This document shows positions 22,282 to 31,996 of a stretch of DNA of 64,000 bases, one piece after another; positions within the stretch are counted from its first letter, which is position 1; every line of letters begins with the position of its first letter. Made by a program: the position numbers and the translations under genes. The DNA comes from Pseudomonas linyingensis (GTDB taxonomy: Bacteria > Pseudomonadota > Gammaproteobacteria > Pseudomonadales > Pseudomonadaceae): contig NZ_FNZE01000009.1 in assembly GCF_900109175.1 (NCBI RefSeq), positions 62,001 to 126,000 of the forward strand, written 5' to 3'. The notes under the pieces were generated by a model that saw nothing but the letters and a program-made list of their open reading frames with translations, was not told where the DNA came from and searched no databases.

Positions 22282-23954
22282 TGCAGACCACTACGCTGCG
22301 GGTCAGGGTCTCCACTCCATCCGGTCTGCCTGCTGCTGGCGCGAGCGTCACGGCGCGCCTGTCGGACGTGGGTATCAGTCTGGTCGACGGCTACATCGAC
22401 CGCAGCCAGGTCGAGGCCGTGGCCGATGCGGAGGGCGTTGCGGAGCTGGTCCTGTGGCCCAGCGCCGTCGGCATGACCGGCGTCGAGTACCGCATCACCG
22501 CGCGCGGCTCGGATGGCGCGAGGCTCCTGGATGAGCTGGTCACAGTGCCGGAGTCCGGCATCGAGGTCTGGCTGCACGACATCGTGATGTTGCCGGCGCC
22601 GACGCCGAAGCCCTACGACGAGGCGTCCATCGCCCTCATCCAGCAGAACCGCATCCAGGCGGCGGACGCCGCGACCAACGCAGTCGAGGCGCGCGACGCT
22701 GCACAGGCGCACGCCATCGAAGCCGCTTCGAACATCGCTGCAGCACAGACGCTGCGGGTCGAGGCGCAGACCGCGGCCCTGGCGGCGGCCGACGCTGCCG
22801 AAGCCGCCGAAAGCGCCCATCAGGCAGCCGAACTGTCCAGCCAGGTCGCCGCCCAGTCGGAAAGCGCGGCCACCGCCAGCGCCCAGGAGGCCGCCGAGAG
22901 TGCGGCCGGCGCCCAGGCCGCCACCCAGTCGGCGCTGTCACTGTTCGGCGGGCTCGAGGCTGTTCAGGCCGCCGTGGCCGCCGCCGAGGACGATGCGGCC
23001 GCAGCCGCCACAAGCCGCACCGCCGTCGAGGATGCCAGCGTCGCTGCTGGCAGCAGTGCAACCGCCGCTCAGCAGTCGGCAGTGCTGGCGCAGACGCGTG
23101 CGGGCGCCGCCCAGATCAGCGCGAACGACGCCAGTGCCGCCGCCGGGGCTGCTGCTGCAGACCGAGCCGCCGTGGCGGCAGATCGCACTGCCGTGCTAGG
23201 CGTCGCGGCCCAGGTGTCTGCGGATCGCATGGCGACCGAGGCCGCTGCCGAGGATGCCGTCGAGGCCGCCACGGCCTCTCTGGATCGCAGCGCGGACCTG
23301 ATCGTCCACGCCGAGAACCTGCGCAGTGAGATCGATGCGGATCGTGTGGCTGCTGAAGCGGCCCGCACTGGCGCCGAGTCGCTGTACGGCGACCTCGCGG
23401 CCATCGATGAAGCCGTGCAACTCACTTATGCCAACCGTCTGCAGTCGGATCTGCTGTTCACGGTGCACGCGGCGCGCTCCCTGGCGCTGCTGACCGAAGC
23501 TGCGGAGCATGCCGAGCGCAGCGACGAGGCGTCCCAGCAGGCGCAATCCCACAGCGCCGCCGCCCAGGCGTGGGCCGACGAGGCGCAAGAGTCCGCCGTT
23601 GCCGCCGAGGCGACGGTAGGCGTTGTTGCCGCTTCCGCGCTGACGGCAGACGCGAATGCCCAGGCCGCCGCCCAGTCGGAGGCGCAGGCCGAGGCTTCCC
23701 GACAGGCGGCGGACGCGGCTGCATCGCACGCCAGTCAGCAGCAGACCGCAGCCGCTGGGCATGCCGGTGTGGCTGCCGCCGAGCGCGGCGCCGCCGAAAC
23801 CGCCCGGACCGCAGCCGAGACTGCAGCTTCCGGTGCCGAAGCCCTGTACGGGGATCTGACTGCCATCGACGAGGCCGTCCAACTGACCTACGCCAACCGC
23901 GCCATCGTCGATGTGGCGCTTACCAACAACCTGATCGTTCTCACAACGAGGTAG
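22281..23954 (+). CDS. Alanine-rich fibrous virion protein, 557 aa
   Basis: The first 110 residues look like a beta-rich head (TTLRVRVSTPSGLPAAGASVTARL). The remainder is almost entirely Ala/Glu/Gln/Ser heptad-like helix, suited to a long trimeric coiled coil. A block of about 22 residues (GAES/ALYGDL-x-AIDEAVQLTYANR) occurs twice, near 365 and near 532, the second at the very end. It is likely a tail-fibre shaft or connector to the next gene's product. Confidence 0.7.
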   Translation: MQTTTLRVRVSTPSGLPAAGASVTARLSDVGISLVDGYIDRSQVEAVADAEGVAELVLWPSAVGMTGVEYRITARGSDGARLLDELVTVPESGIEVWLHDIVMLPAPTPKPYDEASIALIQQNRIQAADAATNAVEARDAAQAHAIEAASNIAAAQTLRVEAQTAALAAADAAEAAESAHQAAELSSQVAAQSESAATASAQEAAESAAGAQAATQSALSLFGGLEAVQAAVAAAEDDAAAAATSRTAVEDASVAAGSSATAAQQSAVLAQTRAGAAQISANDASAAAGAAAADRAAVAADRTAVLGVAAQVSADRMATEAAAEDAVEAATASLDRSADLIVHAENLRSEIDADRVAAEAARTGAESLYGDLAAIDEAVQLTYANRLQSDLLFTVHAARSLALLTEAAEHAERSDEASQQAQSHSAAAQAWADEAQESAVAAEATVGVVAASALTADANAQAAAQSEAQAEASRQAADAAASHASQQQTAAAGHAGVAAAERGAAETARTAAETAASGAEALYGDLTAIDEAVQLTYANRAIVDVALTNNLIVLTTR

Positions 23955-23958
23955 TCCG

Positions 23959-26900
23959 ATGAGCTACGAAACCCTGGAGGCGGCGGTCCAGTCCCTCGTC
24001 TCTACCAATGCTTCGCTGGTAGCGGCCGTCACGAGCACCCAGCAGCAGGCCAACGAGGCCATCGACGAGGCGGCGGCCAGCATCAACGTCACCTCCGCCA
24101 ACGTGACGGCCGCCCAGGCCCACGCCAACAATGCGGCAGCCAGCGCGGGCACCGTTACCGGCGTGCAGACTGCCGTGGCCACCAGCGTCGCCACCGCTAC
24201 CAGCAAAGCCGGCGAAGCTGCGGCCAGTGCTGCTGCTGCGGCCAGCGCCGTGCTCGGCCAGACCACCAGCAAGCTCGACTTGGCCGCTATCGACCAGACC
24301 GTGTTCGCCTCGACGACCCTGGTCGACGCGGTGATCTACGACACCAGCAAGGACTCGGACGGCGGGGCCTGGCGCAAGCGCTGCCAGCACGCGTCTTGGT
24401 ACCGGGAAGCGATCTATGGCAAGTGGCTGGGGTCAGCAGCCAGTGAGGCGGCGGCCCGCGCGATCAGCGGCGCGACTACCAACGACTACTACTACGACAC
24501 CACCAACGCGAAGTTCTACGCCCTGAACGAGGGCAGCGGCAGGACCGAGGTGTTCCGGGGCAATGTGCGGGAGTTTCCGGCGCGGGCGCTGATCACGCTC
24601 GAGGATACCCGGCTGGTAGTCTGGGACCTGACTCAGCCGGGCTCCCCCATGTGGGCCGTATTCATCTCCGGAAATGCAATCTGGTTCAAGGCGGCTGTCG
24701 CTGTGTGCGCAGGGCAGGGTCGGATTCTGACGGCACACAACGATGCGAGCGCGTCCGATTATGACGGGCTGCGCGAGTTCGATTTGCTCAACAACAGGTG
24801 GTTCTGGGTCTGGGGCAGCAACTTCTACTACGAAACTCGTCTGGTCAGCGGTCCCACTCCCGCAGCAATTAACGGGCGCCCGACGTGGCTACCGAGTTCC
24901 TGGGCGCTGGCGAACCGTGCGGTCAACGATGTGGCTCTGACCGTCCTCCCCGACTCCCCCATCGACCCGGTCACTGAGCTGCCGGTGCCGACGATTGCCG
25001 TGGCGACCGACGGCGGGGTGTCGGTGATCAAGCACGATGGGACGGTGGGCAGTTTCGGTAGCACCAAAAGCCGCACTGTGCATTTAGACAGCGATGGGCT
25101 GTTGTTCTACTCCGCTACGGATAGCGGCGCAGGAGGCGGCGAAGGTAACCCAACAGTCAACTTATGGGACGTACCGAATTGGTCGTTTGTCGCTGGCAGA
25201 TCCTATGCCACAGTACCTTCGCATTATTTGAGTGGATGGGGCACAACTGTAAAGGTTGCTGGCCGCCCCGCTGGCAAATCCGCCTTTGCAGTTTCGGGGG
25301 CCGCCGCTGCGTACAGCCGCGTGATCCATTTGCGCGAAAACGTAGCGGGACCCACAAAAGCAATGGCGGCCATAAGTGCGCATAGTTATGCCAGCGGCTG
25401 GATGCCCGGCGACATTCGCGGCGCTTGGATCAACCGAGCCGATGGCGTGACCGAGACGTTGGCGGATACCGAGCTGGTGACCAATGGTGGGTTCGATACG
25501 GACACCACGGGTTGGACGGCAGATAACGCGATTTTGTCGGTGGTTGGCGGCGCGCTACGGGTCACGGCCGCGGCAGGCGGGGCGTTCGCCGATGCGACGC
25601 AGCAGCTCAGTGTGGTTGCTGGGAAGTCTTACCGTTTCAGTCTCGGCAGCGGTAGCAACGATGCAAACGGGCGGGCTTACTTCACGGTAGGTGGCTCGGC
25701 GACGATTGCTGTCGACGCGGGGAAGACCTACGAATTTACCGCGACTACTACGGGGGCGACCACAGCCCGCCTACGTGTTGCGGCCCCGGCTTCGGCAAGC
25801 TTCCCGAATGCAGGCAACTATGCCGACTTCGATAACGTCTCTGTCCGAGAAATCATCACCGACCGATCGGTCAAGAACATTGGCCTGGGGGTCAAAGGTG
25901 CTTTGTCCCGTGCCCCGGTGGCCACGGGTGCCGGCCTCGGCGCGATCTCCGGTTTCTCGACCGCCAACTACCTGGAACGCCCCTACAGCAGCGACCTGGA
26001 CTTCGGCACCGCCGCCTTCGCATTCCTCGTGCCGCTGAAAGAAGCCGCCAACTCGGCCGACGAGGTGGTGTTCGAGCGGGGTTACTACACCGGCGGCGCC
26101 TACTCGGGCGCGCGCATCCGTCTCGAAGTGCTGGCCGCTGGGACGCTCAAGGCGACGTTCAGCGACGGCACCAACGCCATCACCCTGACCAGCTCTACGG
26201 TGATTGATGACTCGGTCTGGCGCACCGGGCTGGTTATGGGCTTCGATGGCACCAACTTCCGCCTGGTGAGCGCGGGCGGGAAGGATCTGGCCACCCCGGT
26301 GGCCCGTGGCTCGGTCGGCTCGCTCAACAACAGCAACGCGGTGCTGCGCGTCGGTCTTGGCGTCGACGGCACCCTACCGCTCACCAACGGCGCTCTGGCC
26401 ATGCTGCGCGCCACGGCGATGTGGCCGAGCGCCGATCAGCTCAAGTACATCTACGAGACCGAGCGCAAGTTGTTCGAGGATAACGCCCAGTGCGCTCTGG
26501 CCGGCACTTCCAGCGCGGTCACTGCGCTGACCTACGACGAGGACACCGACCTGCTGCACGTCGGCACCAGCTGGGGGCGCAGCGCCTTCCAGGGCCTGGT
26601 CCGTGTCGCCAGCGAAGCCACCTCGGTGGGTGCCGTCAAGGCGCTGTCGGCCAGCGGCGGTGCGGTCGCCCAAGCGGGTGCATCGGCCGTCGACATCTAC
26701 GTCCCTGCCTACTCGCTGCGCGAGGAGGTTGAGCGGCTGGACGATGCAGCCCGCGCGCTGGGCTCCCGTCCCGTGTTCCACGAGTTCGACGCCATCACCG
26801 GCCAGACCGCGTTCATCCTGCCGATCGGCGTCCGTGTGGTCGGCGTCTACTCGGCCGGCGTGCTCAAGCGTAACGGCAGCACCAAGGACTACACCCTGGC

Positions 26901-26985
26901 ATTCGACGGTTTCCGCTGGACCGTCAACTTCGCCGTGGCGCCGGGTAACGGCGCCTGGGTTTCGATCATGACTGTGAGGGCCTGA
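23959..26985 (+). CDS. Tail spike/fibre protein with carbohydrate-binding-like domains, 1008 aa
   Basis: The N-terminus (about 1-110) is an Ala-rich coiled coil like the preceding fibre. A central region (about 130-480) is rich in Trp/Tyr and strands. Around 505-620 NGGFDTDTTGWT...GGALRVTAAAG resembles a CBM-like jelly roll. From about 660 a LamG-like section follows (YSSDLDFGTAAFAFLVPL). Composition falls to lower GC near 24.9-25.5 kb, suggesting exchange of the receptor-binding part. It probably sets host range. Confidence 0.75.
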   Translation: MSYETLEAAVQSLVSTNASLVAAVTSTQQQANEAIDEAAASINVTSANVTAAQAHANNAAASAGTVTGVQTAVATSVATATSKAGEAAASAAAAASAVLGQTTSKLDLAAIDQTVFASTTLVDAVIYDTSKDSDGGAWRKRCQHASWYREAIYGKWLGSAASEAAARAISGATTNDYYYDTTNAKFYALNEGSGRTEVFRGNVREFPARALITLEDTRLVVWDLTQPGSPMWAVFISGNAIWFKAAVAVCAGQGRILTAHNDASASDYDGLREFDLLNNRWFWVWGSNFYYETRLVSGPTPAAINGRPTWLPSSWALANRAVNDVALTVLPDSPIDPVTELPVPTIAVATDGGVSVIKHDGTVGSFGSTKSRTVHLDSDGLLFYSATDSGAGGGEGNPTVNLWDVPNWSFVAGRSYATVPSHYLSGWGTTVKVAGRPAGKSAFAVSGAAAAYSRVIHLRENVAGPTKAMAAISAHSYASGWMPGDIRGAWINRADGVTETLADTELVTNGGFDTDTTGWTADNAILSVVGGALRVTAAAGGAFADATQQLSVVAGKSYRFSLGSGSNDANGRAYFTVGGSATIAVDAGKTYEFTATTTGATTARLRVAAPASASFPNAGNYADFDNVSVREIITDRSVKNIGLGVKGALSRAPVATGAGLGAISGFSTANYLERPYSSDLDFGTAAFAFLVPLKEAANSADEVVFERGYYTGGAYSGARIRLEVLAAGTLKATFSDGTNAITLTSSTVIDDSVWRTGLVMGFDGTNFRLVSAGGKDLATPVARGSVGSLNNSNAVLRVGLGVDGTLPLTNGALAMLRATAMWPSADQLKYIYETERKLFEDNAQCALAGTSSAVTALTYDEDTDLLHVGTSWGRSAFQGLVRVASEATSVGAVKALSASGGAVAQAGASAVDIYVPAYSLREEVERLDDAARALGSRPVFHEFDAITGQTAFILPIGVRVVGVYSAGVLKRNGSTKDYTLAFDGFRWTVNFAVAPGNGAWVSIMTVRA

Positions 26986-26987
26986 CC

Positions 26988-27419
26988 ATGAGCTGCGTGG
27001 ATCTGTTGAGCAACGACGTGTGGAGCGAGGCGGACATCGTCCGCCGTACCGAGGCGCTGGTACGCAGCGAGGTCTCGGCCGAGGCCGAAACCATCCTGGT
27101 GCGCAAGCTGCAGGGGGTCGCTCTGGGCGTTCCGCTGTCGGCCGAGGACGAGATCGAAGTGGAAGCCTTCCGGGCCGTTGTTGTCGCAGCTCAGGAAGAG
27201 GGCGTCGCGGCGCGTGCCGACATGATCAAGCTGCAGGCGGTGCTCGATCACGAGGCCGCGCTGGCTCGCCTCGCGCTGTCGGCGGTCGAGGGTAATGCCG
27301 AGGATGCCGCCGAGCGCGCCGCTGCCCAGTCGCTGGTGGATGGGGCGAGCGCCGAGACGCAGTACCTGTACGCGCTGCGTCACCCGGCGCCTGTGACCGA
27401 GGGCGAGCCGGATGCTTAA
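26988..27419 (+). CDS. Hypothetical protein after the fibre gene, 143 aa
   Basis: An acidic, helical protein (MSCVDLLSNDVWSEADIVRRTEALVRSEVSAEAE...). Its place after the spike gene is typical of tail-fibre assembly chaperones, but no motif confirms this. The stop overlaps the next gene. Confidence 0.6.
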   Translation: MSCVDLLSNDVWSEADIVRRTEALVRSEVSAEAETILVRKLQGVALGVPLSAEDEIEVEAFRAVVVAAQEEGVAARADMIKLQAVLDHEAALARLALSAVEGNAEDAAERAAAQSLVDGASAETQYLYALRHPAPVTEGEPDA

Positions 27420-27639
27420 CCTGCTGATCGCCATCGATCAGCTCGTCAACGTGCTGTTGGCCGGCTGGCCGGACGAAACCCTGTCCAGCCGCGCCTACCG
27501 CATGGACGGGCGCAAGCGCCGCTGGAGTCTGGCCCGCCGAGTCATCGACGGGCTGTTCTTCTGGCAAGCCGACCACTGCCGTCGGGCGTTCGAGTCCGAG
27601 CGCGAACGCCGGCATCTCCCCCCGGAGGCGCGTACATGA
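27412..27639 (+). CDS. Small conserved-looking phage protein, 75 aa
   Basis: The protein begins with a short hydrophobic stretch (LLIAIDQLVNVLLAGWP) followed by DETLSSRAYRMDGRKRRW and a basic helical end. I recall similar proteins in several Pseudomonas and Burkholderia phages without known function. Overlaps at both ends indicate coupling. Confidence 0.65.
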   Translation: MLNLLIAIDQLVNVLLAGWPDETLSSRAYRMDGRKRRWSLARRVIDGLFFWQADHCRRAFESERERRHLPPEART

Positions 27640-27767
27640 TCCGTTTTCTGCTGGCCGCGTGCCTGTTGCTGGTCGGCTGCGCCGGCCCTGTGCCCCTGCA
27701 GAAAGGGCAGGCCATCGACCCGCCTTGGGGTTGTGTGGACCTGCGTCAACGTGGGGGTAAGTGCTGA
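27636..27767 (+). CDS. Small lipoprotein, 43 aa
   Basis: The frame starts at ATG 27636, inside the stop of the previous gene, and ends at TGA 27767. MIRFLLAACLLLVGCAGP has a clear lipobox (LVGC), so the mature product would be a 29-residue outer-membrane lipoprotein with two further cysteines. It is not Rz1, which exists elsewhere. A role in superinfection exclusion or envelope interaction is possible. Too short to be found by usual length cut-offs. Confidence 0.65.
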   Translation: MIRFLLAACLLLVGCAGPVPLQKGQAIDPPWGCVDLRQRGGKC

Positions 27768-28111
27768 TGGACCTGGAAACAATTCTCCAGGACGTACTGG
27801 ACAAGGCCCACCGCGGCCACCGCTACGTCGCTGACCGTGAGCAATACCAGCGGCCGGAGCACTGGCAGACCGGTCTTATCGGCGACTGCGAGGACTTCGC
27901 GCTGTGGTGCAGGAATCAACTGGCGGTGCGCGGGGTTTCTTCCGAACTGCTCTGGTGCCGCACCGAGACTGGGGAACAGCACATGGCCCTGTACGCCCAG
28001 GGCTGGGTGCTGGACAACCGCTCGAAATGGGTGCGACGCAGCCAAGACGTGAACTACACCTGGCTCGGTCTGGGCGAACCCGACGGCACCTGGCGGGAGG
28101 TCACTGCATGA
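27767..28111 (+). CDS. Transglutaminase-like cysteine protease-family protein
   Basis: A 114-residue protein with GDCEDFALWCRN (Cys41 region), EQHMALY (His) and VLDNR (Asp), matching the Cys-His-Asp layout of bacterial transglutaminase-like cysteine proteases. Such genes occur in podovirus tail regions and may process or anchor a virion component. The start overlaps the lipoprotein stop (TGATG). Confidence 0.75.
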   Translation: MDLETILQDVLDKAHRGHRYVADREQYQRPEHWQTGLIGDCEDFALWCRNQLAVRGVSSELLWCRTETGEQHMALYAQGWVLDNRSKWVRRSQDVNYTWLGLGEPDGTWREVTA

Positions 28112-29733
28112 AGCTCGCCCTTGCCGGGTTCCGCGGCGAACTGCCGATCATCGATGAGCGGCTGCTGCCCGAGGCCAACGCCCAGGTAGCGCGCAACGTC
28201 TATCTGCGCCGCGGCACCCTGAAACCTGAGCGCGCGCCCGGCGCCGTGACCGGCTTGCCGGGGATCATCGCGCCGTCGTCCCTGTACAGGTACCCGAGCG
28301 GCAACAACGGAGCCGGGTTCTGGATGGCCTGGGGCAGCGGCAAACGCGTGCATGCCGTGAAGTCGATGCTGGCTGACGATGCCTGGAGCCGGGTCTACTG
28401 GACCGGCGATGGCGCGCCGAAGGTGGGTGGCATCGGCGAGATCACCGCCGGCGCCCAGCCATGGCCGAGCAGCAGCTTCCGCCTGGGCATTCCGGCACCT
28501 GCCGCAGCACCGACCACCAGCGCACCAGCGGGCCGCGTGCCGCTCGACGAGCAGCCGATCACGGCCGTGCAGGCCTACTACGTGGTGACTCTGATCAGCC
28601 GCTTCGGCGAGGAGGGGCCGCCCAGCCCGCCGAGCGGCGCCATCGTGCGCTGGGACATGGTTGAAGATGCGCCGGCAGGCGGCAACGTCGAGATCGCGCT
28701 GCCCGGGGTGCCCAGCGGCGCGCACGACATCGTCAGCAAGCGGATCTACCGCGCCGAGTCCGCCGGGGTCTACCAGTTCGTCGGCGACGTGACGGCGGCC
28801 GCCGGCAGCTTCACCGACAGCGTGCCCAGCGAGAACATGGGCGTCGCCCTGCCTTCCATCGAGTGGGACATGCCCGACAGCCGAATGGTCGGCTTGACCG
28901 CGCTGCCGGGTGGCTTCATGGCGGGTTACTTCGACAACACCCTGTGCTTCTGCGAGGCATATCGGCCGCACGCCTGGCCGGTGTCCTACCAGTTGGCGTT
29001 CACCGAGGACATCGTGGGCATCTCCGCAGTTGCCGGCGGGTTGGTGGTGGCCACCAACGGACGTCCGCACATGGTTACTGGCTCGTCGCCGGCCGCCATG
29101 GCCGACTCGCACCTCGACGAGGATCAGCCGTGCCTGTCCGGGCGGTCCCTGGTGGATATGGGCGAGTTCGCCGTCTACGCCTCGCCCAATGGGCTGGTAG
29201 CGGTGGGTGGCGGCCAAGCCCGCCTGCTGACGGCCGGCATGATCGGAAAGGATCAGTGGCTCGCCCTGCAGCCGGAGACCATCCACGGCTACCGCTACGA
29301 CGGACGCTACCTGGCGTTCTACCAGGGCGGCTGCTTCACGTTCACCCCGGGCGAGGGCTTCGAGTTCTTCGACATCGGCGCCGAGAGCGGCTACTACGAC
29401 CTGGCCGACGACACGCTGTACCTGATCCAGGGCGGCAGCATCACGGCCTGGGGCAAGGGTCAGCCGATGACCCTACGCTGGCGCTCCAAGGTCCACGAGA
29501 TCCCGCCCGGCGCCGCTGGCTTCACCTGCGGCAAGCTCATCGCCAGAGAGTACCCGGCCACTCTGCGGCTGTTCGCCGACGGCGCCAAGGTGTTCGAGCT
29601 GGCCGTACCGGATGCCCGGCTGTTCCGCCTGCCCGCCGGCTACACCCTGAGCCGGGACTGGGAAATCGAGATCGAGGGCGAGACGGAAGTGCTGTCCGTG
29701 CAGATCGCTTCCTCGCCCAGCGAGATCGTCTAG
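28108..29733 (+). CDS. Tail structural protein, beta-rich, 541 aa
   Basis: A beta-rich protein with repeated Gly/Trp/Tyr strands (GYRYDGRYLAFYQGGCFTF, GYYDLADDTLYLIQGG), suggesting a propeller-like or tubular tail protein. It begins at an ATGA overlap with the previous gene. In related podoviruses a similar gene encodes the tail nozzle or hub; inferred by position. Confidence 0.65.
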   Translation: MKLALAGFRGELPIIDERLLPEANAQVARNVYLRRGTLKPERAPGAVTGLPGIIAPSSLYRYPSGNNGAGFWMAWGSGKRVHAVKSMLADDAWSRVYWTGDGAPKVGGIGEITAGAQPWPSSSFRLGIPAPAAAPTTSAPAGRVPLDEQPITAVQAYYVVTLISRFGEEGPPSPPSGAIVRWDMVEDAPAGGNVEIALPGVPSGAHDIVSKRIYRAESAGVYQFVGDVTAAAGSFTDSVPSENMGVALPSIEWDMPDSRMVGLTALPGGFMAGYFDNTLCFCEAYRPHAWPVSYQLAFTEDIVGISAVAGGLVVATNGRPHMVTGSSPAAMADSHLDEDQPCLSGRSLVDMGEFAVYASPNGLVAVGGGQARLLTAGMIGKDQWLALQPETIHGYRYDGRYLAFYQGGCFTFTPGEGFEFFDIGAESGYYDLADDTLYLIQGGSITAWGKGQPMTLRWRSKVHEIPPGAAGFTCGKLIAREYPATLRLFADGAKVFELAVPDARLFRLPAGYTLSRDWEIEIEGETEVLSVQIASSPSEIV

Positions 29734-29747
29734 CTCGCCCACCCGCT

Positions 29748-29759
29748 TGCCGTGAGGCA
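29748..29759 (+). promoter_or_regulatory. GTGA-loop hairpin at the J-like gene start
   Basis: TGCC-GTGA-GGCA forms a 4-bp stem that contains the GAGG binding site of the gene starting at 29763. It fits the GNRA-loop class but has no GGA in the loop. Confidence 0.4.
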
Positions 29760-29762
29760 CCG

Positions 29763-31715
29763 ATGAACACTCGACGCAAGACCTTGCCGCCGGTCCCCGC
29801 CAAGGCGCCGGCCGAGCTGCGCCCGCTGATCGCCGCCATGACCGAGATGCTCGAGACGGGCGAGGGCGTGCGTGGTAACCCGCTGGACCGCAAGCCGACC
29901 ATCCGCGACCTGCTGGACGGGGGCGTGGCGCGCCTGCGGATCGCCGGCAACCCTGGCTCGGGCCTGGTGCCAGGTAATGCTCCGCCTGACCTGTCAGTGC
30001 CGCCGGCGCCGACTGGCTTCGCCGCAACCGGCAGCTTCTTCGGCATGGTCCATCTGTCCTGGGATCCGCCGCACGAGCGGTACCGCAATCATGCGTACGC
30101 GAACATCTACCGCTCGGAAACGGACAACTTCGCCAATGCGGCGCTGGTCGGTCGCGAAGCGGGGATGTTCTACAGCGACCGGGTGCGCAACGACATCACC
30201 AGCGTCAGCGATCCACTCAGCCTGCCCGGCTACTACTACTGGGTCACCTTCAGCTCCACCGCCAACATCGAGGGCCCACCCAACTCGCCGGACGGTGCTT
30301 TCGCGCAACCGCTGCCAGATGGCAGCTACCTGCTGGCGCAGCTGTCGGGAACGCTCGGCTCGTCGCAGCTCGACAAGACCCTGCGCGACCGGATCGACAA
30401 GATCGACGGCCCGACAACGCTGGCTGGCTCCGTTGCGCAGCGGATTTCGGCTGAAAGCGCGGCCCGCGCCGCAGCGCTGGCCAGCCAGAACAGCGCGCTG
30501 TCGGCCAGCATCGCCGCCGAGCGCGACGCGCGCATCGCCGGCCTGGCCAGCGCCCAGGGCTATACCGACGCCAAGATCACCGCCGAGCAGACGGCGCGCG
30601 CCGACGGCTTCTCGGCGCTGGCCACGCAGATCGAGCAGATCGAGGCGGGGCTGGGGGGCGACTACACCGTCGGCATGGCCATCGAGCGGCAGGCGCGGAT
30701 CGACGGCGACGGCGCGCTGGCATCGAGCATCGCCACACTGACCAGCTACGCCCAGGGCGTGGCCGCCGACGTGGTGAGCGAGCAGCAGGCGCGCGTCAGT
30801 GCCGACGAGGCGTTGGCCTCGGACGTGAGCGCGCTGTACGTCGAGACCGGCGAGCTGCAGTCCAGCATCTACGTCGAGGCCCAGGCCCGCATCAGTGGGG
30901 ACAGCGCCCTCAGCGCCGTGCAGCAGGTCATCGCCGCGGCGAATGCCGTCGGCTCGGCGGCGCACAAAGTGTCGAGCGAGGTGTTCATCAGCGAGAACGA
31001 GGCGATGGCCACGCGCATCGAGGAGTTGCGCGTTGAGATCGGCGACACCGAGGCCGCAATCCGCACGGACATGGCCGTGCTGGCCACAGCCGACACCGCC
31101 CTGGCCAGCAGTCTCGCGACGGTGCAGAGCACGATGGCGGGCAACACCGCAAGCATCCAGCAGCATGCCGAAAGCATCAACGGGCTGTCTGGCGCCTACA
31201 CCCTGAAGCTCGACGTGAACGGCTACGTCAGCGGCTTCGGCGCCTACAACAGTGGCACGCAGGCCGACTTCGCCGTGCTGGCCGACCGCTTCTGGGTCGC
31301 CCGGCCGGGGGCGGCCAACTCGAAGGTCAAACCGTTCATGGTGGTCGACGGGAAGGTCTACATGGACTCCGCGTTCATCCGCGACGCCTCGATTCAACAG
31401 GGTCAGCTGGGCCCCATCGGCTTCGGCAAGATCTTCGATGGCGCTGGCAGCCCGGTCACCACCGTTGCGGGCAAACTGCGCGCCGACATGCTGGACGTGG
31501 ACAGCCTGCGGGTCGGCGACGCCAACATCAGCGGGGTCATCCAGTCCAGCGCCGTCAACGCGGCAGGCCTGCGCCGCTGGGTGCTCGACAAGAATGGGGG
31601 GCTGACCCTCAACGGCGCGGGGGCCGGCGGGCGCATGGAGATCCGCGACACCGTGATCAAAGTGTTCGACAGCGCCGGGCGCTTGCGCGTGCATATCGGG
31701 GATCTCAACGCATGA
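29763..31715 (+). CDS. Tail-tip/fibre protein with FN3-like and DUF1983-type C-terminal regions
   Basis: A 650-residue protein. About 80-170 resembles an FN3-like domain (APTGFAATGSFFGMVHLSWDPP). About 215-470 is a coiled coil with repeated A-x-ER-x-AR-I patterns. The C-terminal 170 residues (GYVSGFGAYNSGTQADFAVLADRF...) match the region following J-like attachment proteins in lambdoid phages (DUF1983 type). It probably contacts the host receptor or joins fibres to the tail. Confidence 0.75.
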   Translation: MNTRRKTLPPVPAKAPAELRPLIAAMTEMLETGEGVRGNPLDRKPTIRDLLDGGVARLRIAGNPGSGLVPGNAPPDLSVPPAPTGFAATGSFFGMVHLSWDPPHERYRNHAYANIYRSETDNFANAALVGREAGMFYSDRVRNDITSVSDPLSLPGYYYWVTFSSTANIEGPPNSPDGAFAQPLPDGSYLLAQLSGTLGSSQLDKTLRDRIDKIDGPTTLAGSVAQRISAESAARAAALASQNSALSASIAAERDARIAGLASAQGYTDAKITAEQTARADGFSALATQIEQIEAGLGGDYTVGMAIERQARIDGDGALASSIATLTSYAQGVAADVVSEQQARVSADEALASDVSALYVETGELQSSIYVEAQARISGDSALSAVQQVIAAANAVGSAAHKVSSEVFISENEAMATRIEELRVEIGDTEAAIRTDMAVLATADTALASSLATVQSTMAGNTASIQQHAESINGLSGAYTLKLDVNGYVSGFGAYNSGTQADFAVLADRFWVARPGAANSKVKPFMVVDGKVYMDSAFIRDASIQQGQLGPIGFGKIFDGAGSPVTTVAGKLRADMLDVDSLRVGDANISGVIQSSAVNAAGLRRWVLDKNGGLTLNGAGAGGRMEIRDTVIKVFDSAGRLRVHIGDLNA

Positions 31716-31996
31716 ACCCGGGGTTCCGCACCTACGACGCGCAGGGGCGCGAGACCTTCAACATCTTCATGCCGGTTATCAGGCAGGAGTCGCTGCAGTA
31801 CCTGCCTGCCAACAGCTCCGGCGCGATCGACCTGTCGGCCTACCTGGGCAGCTCCGCCGCGGTTCGCTTCGTGCCAGCCGATTACCACACGTTCCAGGAC
31901 GTTATCGCGCCATATGCCTACATGGACGGCAAGCTGCTGCGCTGGACGACAGCAGCCCACGCCCACTACGCGATCGTCACAGGGGTGGTGCGATGA
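31712..31996 (+). CDS. Hypothetical tail protein, 94 aa
   Basis: It starts in an ATGA overlap with the previous gene and overlaps the next by 4 bases. The sequence (MNPGFRTYDAQGRETFNIFMPVIRQESL...) is beta-rich and small. I recall similar small genes after J-like genes in Pseudomonas prophages. Unknown function. Confidence 0.6.
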   Translation: MNPGFRTYDAQGRETFNIFMPVIRQESLQYLPANSSGAIDLSAYLGSSAAVRFVPADYHTFQDVIAPYAYMDGKLLRWTTAAHAHYAIVTGVVR

